NCBI GenBank assembly: GCA_905372035.1
Contig: CAJPNN010000028.1
Location: 1-19,592 of the forward strand
Direction of reading: 5' to 3'
DNA from: Bacillota bacterium
Lineage (GTDB): Bacteria; Bacillota; Clostridia; Peptostreptococcales; Anaerovoracaceae
Length of the DNA stretch: 19,592 nucleotides
Positions within the stretch are counted from its first letter, which is position 1. Every line of letters begins with the position of its first letter. The notes under the pieces were generated by a model, which saw nothing but the letters and a program-made list of their open reading frames with translations, did no database searches and was not told the origin of the DNA. Below, piece after piece: positions 14,287 to 19,592 of the stretch. A program made the position numbers and the translations under genes.

Positions 14287-15413
14287 AAAGCTCCCTTTCT
14301 TTTCTTAAACATTAGAATTGATATGGCTATTGTAACAGGAATACAAAGAAGTATGCCTATTCCACCTATAAAGAATCTGGATAACTCAAAGAAAACATTA
14401 TAGTGAAGGACGCTTTTAAGACTGATCCCGTTTCTCATAGAGAGCACGAAGAAAGAGAGACCGGCAGCTAAATTTGTGAAAAATATGATATTTATCATAG
14501 TTCCGGTTATATCATCACTAACCTCTTTACACGAATGAATCAGATTTTTAGTAGAAATTTCGGGATTGCGTCTAATAAGTTCGCTTGCAGTTGCGGTTAT
14601 AGTGATTGCCACGTCCATTATAGCACCGAGTCCTACGATCAACAGCTGCCCCATAAAGATCATATCGGCATCATGGCGAGTATAAGGCTCTTTTATATAT
14701 TCCATGAATTCATAATCTATAGATGAAGTATACTTTATCAGTAAGAAACAAATTACACCTATTATTGAAGTGGTGAGCAATGTAGAGATAAGAGAAGAAA
14801 ATGTTTTGACATTCAATCCGCTTATTAAAATCAGAATTACTGTCGAAACCGTTAATATACCCGGTATGAGGAGAGGCAGAAGCGGATATCCTTTGTTGTG
14901 CATATACAATATGAATATAAAAACCGACAGATTAAAAAATAATGAAGCAATTGTAAGAATCCCGACTTTTTTTCCTACAAATATCAGCAAGTTGAGCATG
15001 ATCAAAAAAAACAGCATAATATAAAAATCTCTTTTTTTTCCGGCGATGTTTCCTTTTAATGTATCGGAGCCGGATGAAGTGTGAATTTTTTCTATGAAAA
15101 CTATGTCTCCCTTTTTATATTTTTCTCCATAGACAAGAGAAGAGCCGAAACTGTTTTTCATTTCAACGGTTTTACCTTTTTTATCGTTATTTAATATTTT
15201 GCCTTTAAGTTTTTGCTTATAATATTTTTCTTTATATCCTGATGTATTGTTATCTTCATATGAGTATGAAGTTGTTTCCTTTGTGATTTTCAGCAATGTC
15301 TTTTTATAAATAAATGAATCGTTATATACAAATACAAGTAGGATTATATTTATAAGCAATATGATCCATAGTTTTTTATTTTTTAAAATATAGTCTAAAA
15401 AATTTTTCTTCAA
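14280..15413 (-). CDS. YibE/F family membrane protein (YibE-like) with N-terminal extracytoplasmic domain
   Basis: A 377-residue membrane protein of the YibE/F family, function unknown. One membrane segment (about 13-30) is followed by an extracytoplasmic domain of about 100 residues (31-130) rich in lysine, tyrosine and short hydrophobic stretches. A multi-helix core begins near 131. The core holds the family motifs GLGAIMDVAITITATASEL and DDITGTMINIIFFTNLAAGL. The start is TTG at 15413, supported by TAGGAG at 7-base spacing; I see no better ATG. It is the first gene of a two-gene unit with the YibF-like gene. The two share the same core motifs and look like paralogous halves. Confidence 0.85.
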   Translation of the reverse strand: MKKNFLDYILKNKKLWIILLINIILLVFVYNDSFIYKKTLLKITKETTSYSYEDNNTSGYKEKYYKQKLKGKILNNDKKGKTVEMKNSFGSSLVYGEKYKKGDIVFIEKIHTSSGSDTLKGNIAGKKRDFYIMLFFLIMLNLLIFVGKKVGILTIASLFFNLSVFIFILYMHNKGYPLLPLLIPGILTVSTVILILISGLNVKTFSSLISTLLTTSIIGVICFLLIKYTSSIDYEFMEYIKEPYTRHDADMIFMGQLLIVGLGAIMDVAITITATASELIRRNPEISTKNLIHSCKEVSDDITGTMINIIFFTNLAAGLSFFVLSMRNGISLKSVLHYNVFFELSRFFIGGIGILLCIPVTIAISILMFKKRKGALC

Positions 15414-15447
15414 TGTATTTCTCCTAAAAAAAATTGAGATCCTAATA

Positions 15448-15456
15448 AGTATAGCA
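15448..15456 (-). promoter_or_regulatory. Extended -10 promoter for the yibE-yibF pair
   Basis: Read on the minus strand this is TGCTATACT, an extended -10 with 5 of 6 bases matching TATAAT. Initiation near 15441 gives a leader of about 28 bases with the TAGGAG site. Just upstream on this strand an imperfect dyad (CACAA 15455-15459, TTGTG 15464-15468) could be an operator. Confidence 0.5.
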
Positions 15457-15474
15457 CAAATTATTGTGAATTCA

Positions 15475-15503
15475 TTGATAAATTTAAATAAAACATATAT
15501 AAT
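15475..15503 (+). promoter_or_regulatory. Promoter of the DUF896 gene
   Basis: TTGATA (15475-15480, 5 of 6) and TATAAT (15498-15503, perfect) are separated by exactly 17 bases. Initiation falls near 15510, just before the GGAGGTG ribosome binding site at 15512-15518. The position rules out the longer in-frame ORF starting at 15466. It is divergent from the yibE promoter. Confidence 0.75.
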
Positions 15504-15525
15504 AACTCATTGGAGGTGTTTTTTC

Positions 15526-15759
15526 ATGCTGTCTAAAGAAAAACTGGATAGAATAAATTTCCTGGCTAATAAAGCTAAAAAAGAAGGACTTACCGAGAAA
15601 GAAAAAGCTGAACAGTCAAAGCTTAGAGATGAATATCTGCAAAATTTCAGGGAATATTTTAAGGCGAGATTAGATAATATAGATTTTGTTGACGAAGAGG
15701 GCAACATAGTAGATATGAAGAAAGCAAATATGAAAAAAGATAAAAAAAAGTATAGTTAA
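15526..15759 (+). CDS. DUF896 (UPF0291, YnzC-like) small protein
   Basis: A 77-residue cytoplasmic protein of the DUF896 family, with no established molecular function. It resembles B. subtilis YnzC, with the pattern KLDRINFLANKAKKEGLTE, KAEQSKLRDEYL and FREYFKARLDNI, then a short EEGN segment and a lysine-rich tail. The first 55 residues should form the family's two-helix hairpin. The ATG at 15526 follows GGAGGTG with 7-base spacing. In B. subtilis the homologue sits in the SOS-regulated yneA operon beside lexA; here it stands alone under its own promoter and I see no LexA box. No convincing terminator follows. Confidence 0.88.
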   Translation: MLSKEKLDRINFLANKAKKEGLTEKEKAEQSKLRDEYLQNFREYFKARLDNIDFVDEEGNIVDMKKANMKKDKKKYS

Positions 15760-15846
15760 TCGGCTTCAGGGAAATTTGTGTGTGGGATTCGGGATATAAA
15801 ACGAGATAAAAAATTATCTAAAGTTAGTTTAAGTTAAGCACTTTTT

Positions 15847-15855
15847 TGGTATAAT
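15847..15855 (+). promoter_or_regulatory. Extended -10 promoter for iscS-iscU
   Basis: TGGTATAAT is a perfect extended -10, identical to that of ftsK. The -35 is weak (TTTAAG at 15828-15833, 16-18 bases upstream, about 3 of 6). Initiation near 15862 gives a leader of about 58 bases. No IscR gene or obvious IscR-type dyad is seen. Confidence 0.6.
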
Positions 15856-15919
15856 GAGTTTGTATAAGATAACATATAAAAACGTGAATATATAGAGATA
15901 GACCTAAAAAGGAGATGTT

Positions 15920-17089
15920 ATGAGAAAAGTTTATTTGGATTATTCCGCAACAACACCTGTAAAAAAAGAAGTTTTGGAAACGATGCTTCCTTATTTCAGC
16001 GAAGAATTCGGAAATCCTTCAAGTTTATATGAAATAGGAGCAGAAGTTAAAAAAGCTTTGGGAAAGGCCAGAAAGCAAGTGGCGGAGCTTATAAATGCAG
16101 ATGAAAAGGAGATTTTTTTCACTTCGGGAGGAACAGAATCCGATAACTGGGCGATTCTGGGAGTTGCCGACACTAAAAAAGCTAAGGGTAAACATATCAT
16201 TACTACAAAAGTGGAGCATCATGCAGTACTTCATACTTGCGAATTTTTAGAAAAACACGGTTATGAGATTACTTATCTTGATATAGACAGTAACGGTTTT
16301 GTAAGACCTGAGGATTTGGAAAAAGCGATAAGAGAGGATACGGTTTTAGTTTCAGTGATGCTTGTGAACAATGAAATCGGAACGATTCAACCTGTAAAAG
16401 AACTTGTCAAAGTTGCTAAAGCACATGGCGTACTGTTTCATACGGATGCAGTGCAGGCTTTGGGAAATTGTCCGATTGATGTAAAAGATCTCGGGGTTGA
16501 TATGCTTTCTGCATCTGCACACAAAATATACGGGCCTAAGGGAGTAGGGGCTTTATATATAAAGAAAGGTTTAAATATAGGAAGTTCTCAGCATGGCGGA
16601 GCTCAAGAGAATAAAAAGAGAGCAGGAACTGAAAATACTCCGGGAATAGTAGGCTTCGGTAAAGCTGCGGAGATTGCGAAAAAAAATCTGAAAGAGCATA
16701 TAGAGAGAACAACAAAGCTTAGAAATTATCTGATAGATAGAGTTTTGACAGAAATTGAAGATACATTTTTAAACGGTGACAGGGAGAAACGTCATCCGGG
16801 TAATGCCAATTTGACATTTGAATATATAGAGGGTGAGGCTATGCTTTTGATGCTTGATATGCAGGGGGTATCCGTTTCTACGGGTTCAGCGTGCTCATCA
16901 GCGTCACTTACACCGTCACATGTACTGTCTGCACTTGGAATCCCGGTAGAAAAGATACATGGGACTTTGAGAATGACAGTAGGGGATTTCACAACAAAAG
17001 AAGATATAGATTACACGGTGGATATACTTAAGACTGTTGTAAAAAGACTGAGGGAAGTTTCGTCCGTTTCTAAAGAGAAAGGGTGGTAA
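15920..17089 (+). CDS. iscS: Cysteine desulfurase (IscS/NifS class)
   Basis: A PLP enzyme that takes sulfur from L-cysteine as a protein persulfide and passes it to Fe-S scaffolds and thiolation enzymes. The 389-residue protein is a class I (IscS/NifS) member. It shows YLDYSATTPV at the start, the cofactor-stacking histidine region KVEHHAVL (H100/H101), HTDAVQ, the PLP lysine in SASAHKIYGPKG (K202), RAGTENT, and the catalytic cysteine on the long mobile loop STGSACSSA (C325). GGAG lies upstream of the ATG with normal spacing. iscU starts 4 bases after the stop, so the pair is an operon. The symbol follows the adjacent scaffold; nifS would be equally valid. Confidence 0.95.
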   Translation: MRKVYLDYSATTPVKKEVLETMLPYFSEEFGNPSSLYEIGAEVKKALGKARKQVAELINADEKEIFFTSGGTESDNWAILGVADTKKAKGKHIITTKVEHHAVLHTCEFLEKHGYEITYLDIDSNGFVRPEDLEKAIREDTVLVSVMLVNNEIGTIQPVKELVKVAKAHGVLFHTDAVQALGNCPIDVKDLGVDMLSASAHKIYGPKGVGALYIKKGLNIGSSQHGGAQENKKRAGTENTPGIVGFGKAAEIAKKNLKEHIERTTKLRNYLIDRVLTEIEDTFLNGDREKRHPGNANLTFEYIEGEAMLLMLDMQGVSVSTGSACSSASLTPSHVLSALGIPVEKIHGTLRMTVGDFTTKEDIDYTVDILKTVVKRLREVSSVSKEKGW

Positions 17090-17093
17090 GATT

Positions 17094-17540
17094 ATGGCAA
17101 TGTATAATGACAAAGTTATGGATCATTTTATGAATCCGCATAATGTAGGAGAGATTGAAAATGCAGATGGAGTAGGCACATATGGAAGCCCCGTATGCGG
17201 AGATATGATGCAGATGTCAATCAAGGTTCAAGATGACATAATAACAGATGCAAAATTCAAAACTTTCGGGTGCGGTTCGGCAATAGCATCTTCAAGTGCC
17301 GCTACAGATATGATCATAGGCAAGACAGTTGAAGAAGCGTTGAAGATAACGAACAAAGATGTTCTTAATGAGCTTGGAGGACTCCCCGCAATAAAAGTAC
17401 ACTGCTCCGTACTTGCAGATCAGGCGATTCGTTCGGCTATTTATGATTATGCGCAAAAAAACGGAAAAGAATACGAGGGATTGAAAGGCTTTGATCCCGA
17501 TGCGGAAGAGGAAGAACATCATGAAATTGAAGAAGACTGA
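17094..17540 (+). CDS. iscU: Fe-S cluster assembly scaffold IscU/NifU-like
   Basis: The scaffold on which [2Fe-2S] and [4Fe-4S] clusters are built from IscS-derived sulfur. The 148-residue protein has all three ligand cysteines, C35 (GSPVCGD), C60 (FGCGSA) and C104 (KVHCS), plus D37 and H103. The LPAIKVHCS segment is the part that chaperones recognise. There is no C-terminal Nfu domain, so this is IscU-like rather than full-length NifU. The last residues are very acidic with two histidines (AEEEEHHEIEED). GGGTGG lies 7 bases before the ATG, inside the end of iscS. No hscA, hscB, fdx or iscR gene is adjacent. The stop is 2 bases from the recN stop on the other strand. Confidence 0.94.
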   Translation: MAMYNDKVMDHFMNPHNVGEIENADGVGTYGSPVCGDMMQMSIKVQDDIITDAKFKTFGCGSAIASSSAATDMIIGKTVEEALKITNKDVLNELGGLPAIKVHCSVLADQAIRSAIYDYAQKNGKEYEGLKGFDPDAEEEEHHEIEED

Positions 17541-17578
17541 TTTCATTGTTTTGAAGTAAGCAGTTCTTCCGCATTTTT
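17501..17578 (+). terminator. Nested hairpin terminator candidate spanning the iscU/recN stops
   Basis: TGCGGAAGA (17501-17509) pairs with TCTTCCGCA (17565-17573), directly followed by TTTTT (17574-17578). An inner stem, ATGAAAT (17521-17527) with ATTTCAT (17540-17546), lies within the 55-base loop. The structure could end the iscU message from inside the recN coding region. An alternative 8-bp pairing (GGAAGAAC 17510-17517 with GTTCTTCC 17563-17570) competes with the outer stem. The large loop keeps confidence low. On the minus strand no T-run follows. Confidence 0.35.
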
Positions 17579-19165
17579 GCGAGCGATAGAGGTGATGTTT
17601 TCACCACCGAGAAATCGTGCGATTTCATCAATTCTATCTTCGTAGTTTAAACGTAAAATATTGGTGGCGGTATGATTTTCCGTCACCTCTTTTATTATTT
17701 TGTAGTGTTCATTCCCCTTTGCAGCGATCTGAGGAAGATGTGTTATACAGATTATCTGTTTTTTTTCAGACAGTTTTAAGAGCTTTTTTCCTACGATATT
17801 TGCAGCATTACCGCTGATTCCGGTATCTATTTCGTCAAAGATCATAGAATCCACATTATCGGAATAAGATAAAACAGATTTAAAAGCGAGCATTATTCGG
17901 GAAATTTCTCCGCCTGAAGCGATTTTTGCCACAGCCTTGGGATTTTCTCCGAGATTTGTAGAAATCATAAATTCTATGTTATCCATACCGTTTTCTGTGT
18001 ATACGGTTTTTTCGGATGTTTTAAAATCTATGCTGAAAACCACATTTTTAAATCCTAATTGATTCAGTTCGGTGTTGATTTTTTCTGACAGATAATCAGC
18101 AATGGATCTTCTTTCTTTTGACAGATTTGATGCATTTTCAATCAATTCTTTCTGCATAATCATCAGTTGATTTTTTAAAACTTGTATTTCTTTTTCGGAT
18201 GCATTGTTATCGTTAAAATTATTTCTGAATTCTTCCCGTTTTTGTATGGAATTTTCAATAGAACCATATTTATTCACAAGTTTTTTAAGCATTTCATGGC
18301 GTTCTATGTATGTTTCCAGATCATTGCCGTTATAACTTTCAGTGTCGGTAAGCTTTCTCAGATCGGATGAGATATCGGACAATCTATAATAACAATCGGA
18401 AAGTTCATTTTTCATTTTGCTTAAATTGTTTTGGTATTTTTCCGCTTCATCAAGTAATTTTATACAGGAAGCCAATGCATCGGTAACAGATGCCGGATTT
18501 TCCGAAATAAGATTGTGACATTCGCTTAGATTGTCGGTTATAAGTTTTGCATTCTTCAGTATGTTTATGCGTTCTGATATTTCTTCATATTCTCCGAGTT
18601 TCGGATCTATGTCGTCGAGTTCTTTAAGCTGATATTTTACAAAATCCGAATTTTCTTGAAATGTTTTTTGCTTATCAAGCAAAGCTTTAAGCTTTTTCCT
18701 GATAGAAACATAGTTTTTATATGACAAGGACATTTCGGTTTTTAATTTTGATAGTGATTCAAATCCGAAGTCATCTAATATTTTTATATGGTTTTCGGGA
18801 TGCAACAGGTACTGATTATCATATTGCCCATGGATATCCACAAAATTTTTTGAGAAGTCGTAGAGTGTCTTTACTGTGACGATGTCATCGTTGATTTTAC
18901 AAAGCGACTTGCCTTTGGAGGTGATTTCTCTGGACAAGATATAAGTGTCTGAATCGTTTTCAAACACTACCTGAATCTTGGCTTTATCCTTTCCGGTACT
19001 TATTGATGTGCTGTCGGCTCTCGCTCCGAACGCCAGACTTATAGCCTGTATAATTATCGATTTCCCCGATCCTGTTTCTCCGGTTATAACATTAAAACCG
19101 GGAAAGAATTCTATATCAATGTTTTCTATAATGGCAAAATCTTTTATTGAAACATGGGTTATCAT
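17543..19165 (-). CDS. recN: DNA repair protein RecN
   Basis: An SMC-like ATPase that acts early at double-strand breaks. The 540-residue protein has Walker A GETGSGKS (29-36), a Q-loop region near DIHGQYDNQYLL, two coiled-coil stretches (about 140-210 and 270-370), the ABC signature SGGEISR (about 417-423), Walker B SMIFDEID (about 440-447) and the switch histidine in CITHLPQ. It is slightly shorter than typical RecN (550-570), with the difference probably in the coiled coil. The ATG is preceded by GGAGG at 5-base spacing. It follows argR by 32 bases in the same direction, the standard Firmicutes order. The spoIVB-spo0A genes that often come next are not here; instead recN converges with iscU. 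Confidence 0.96.
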   Translation of the reverse strand: MITHVSIKDFAIIENIDIEFFPGFNVITGETGSGKSIIIQAISLAFGARADSTSISTGKDKAKIQVVFENDSDTYILSREITSKGKSLCKINDDIVTVKTLYDFSKNFVDIHGQYDNQYLLHPENHIKILDDFGFESLSKLKTEMSLSYKNYVSIRKKLKALLDKQKTFQENSDFVKYQLKELDDIDPKLGEYEEISERINILKNAKLITDNLSECHNLISENPASVTDALASCIKLLDEAEKYQNNLSKMKNELSDCYYRLSDISSDLRKLTDTESYNGNDLETYIERHEMLKKLVNKYGSIENSIQKREEFRNNFNDNNASEKEIQVLKNQLMIMQKELIENASNLSKERRSIADYLSEKINTELNQLGFKNVVFSIDFKTSEKTVYTENGMDNIEFMISTNLGENPKAVAKIASGGEISRIMLAFKSVLSYSDNVDSMIFDEIDTGISGNAANIVGKKLLKLSEKKQIICITHLPQIAAKGNEHYKIIKEVTENHTATNILRLNYEDRIDEIARFLGGENITSIARKNAEELLTSKQ

Positions 19166-19197
19166 TTTTACCTCCGCAATTTTTATAATGCAATTAG

Positions 19198-19592
19198 TTA
19201 ATGTATGATTCGGTTAAATTCTGCTATTAGAGAAGGAACATTTTCAGGGCTGTCTATCACGAGAAACAATGTATTGTCACCTGCAAGAGAACCTATTATG
19301 TTTTTGAGGTTTAAGTTGTCAATAGCCTCACCTGCAGCGTTTCCGCAGCCTGATAAAGTTTTGAGAACTATTATGTTACCTGATGAATTTATGCTTTGAA
19401 CAGTTTCTCTGAATATTTTTATAAATCTGTCATTTATCGGTTTATTTTCAATGGTATCACCGACGACATATTTATATTTTCCGTCGGCGGTTTGAGATTT
19501 GATCAACTGCAGTTCTTTTATATCACGTGAAATAGTCGCCTGAGTCACTTTGAAACCGCTGTCTTCAAGTAGTTTTGCAAGCATTTCCTGCG
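19198..19592 (-). CDS. argR: Arginine repressor ArgR/AhrC, N terminus beyond the window
   Basis: An arginine-responsive hexameric repressor/activator of arginine synthesis and breakdown genes. The visible part continues in frame to the window edge; the methionine at 19584 is internal (it is preceded by Gln-Glu in frame), so about 20 N-terminal residues are missing. The winged-helix recognition segment GFKVTQATISRDIKEL is clear. The C-terminal oligomerisation/arginine-binding domain has SGCGNAAGEAID and GSLAGDNTLF, where the second aspartate of the common GDD arginine-binding motif is asparagine. It lies directly upstream of recN, probably in one transcript. Confidence 0.95.
   Translation of the reverse strand, partial: QEMLAKLLEDSGFKVTQATISRDIKELQLIKSQTADGKYKYVVGDTIENKPINDRFIKIFRETVQSINSSGNIIVLKTLSGCGNAAGEAIDNLNLKNIIGSLAGDNTLFLVIDSPENVPSLIAEFNRIIH

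Noticed and set aside
15466..15525. Upstream extension of the DUF896 gene
   Set aside because: The strong promoter at 15475-15503 lies inside it, and DUF896 homology begins at MLSKEKL (15526).
15804..15819. AGATAA/TTATCT hairpin after the DUF896 gene
   Set aside because: A six-pair AT-rich stem without a T-run; too weak to call a terminator.

Overview
The window comes from a low-GC, AT-rich Gram-positive bacterium. I read it as Firmicutes, most likely Clostridia or Tissierellia. Supporting this are strong AGGAGG-type ribosome binding sites, TGnTATAAT extended -10 promoters, a Firmicutes-type L21 leader, the argR-recN pair, a DUF896 (YnzC-like) gene and a Spo0A-type DNA-binding domain. I do not name a genus. 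Nearly everything is chromosomal housekeeping. I see no transposase, phage gene, CRISPR array, rRNA or tRNA, and no gap between genes exceeds 300 bases.

Layout. 1-1464 (+) is the 3' part of a ClC-type chloride transporter. 1698-2696 (-) is asd, convergent with it, with a hairpin terminator between. A 230-base divergent region leads into 2927-10165 (+), a chromosome-maintenance block of ftsK/spoIIIE, rimO, pgsA, cinA and recA. recA appears to have its own promoter. 10172-12315 (+) is a ribosomal block: promoter, L21 leader, rplU, rpmA, a perfect-palindrome terminator, then obgE with its ribosome binding site abutting the terminator. 12452-13566 (+) holds comEA and a small orphan gene encoding only a Spo0A-like C-terminal DNA-binding domain. 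Its last 33 bases overlap, tail to tail, a minus-strand pair of YibE/F-family membrane proteins (13534-15413). A divergent promoter region separates that pair from a DUF896 gene (15526-15759). iscS and iscU (15920-17540, +) form an Fe-S assembly pair that meets recN (-) with only 2 bases between stop codons. recN lies downstream of argR, which runs off the right edge.

How the parts fit. FtsK/SpoIIIE, RecA, RecN and ComEA all handle DNA (segregation, recombination, break repair, uptake). RimO modifies ribosomal protein S12, while L21, L27 and Obg serve the large ribosomal subunit. IscS/IscU supply Fe-S clusters of the kind the radical-SAM enzyme RimO needs. PgsA makes anionic phospholipid. Asd feeds lysine, threonine, methionine and diaminopimelate synthesis, and ArgR would govern arginine metabolism.

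I found no clearly new multi-gene system. The points most worth a second look are: the orphan Spo0A-type domain, with substitutions in its presumed recognition helix; the comEA control region, which combines an inverted repeat on the -10, a very short leader and a terminator-like hairpin inside the coding sequence; loss of both the L27 N-terminal leader and the prp protease gene; a threefold repeat with about 42-base period before cinA; and the nested hairpin at the iscU/recN junction.
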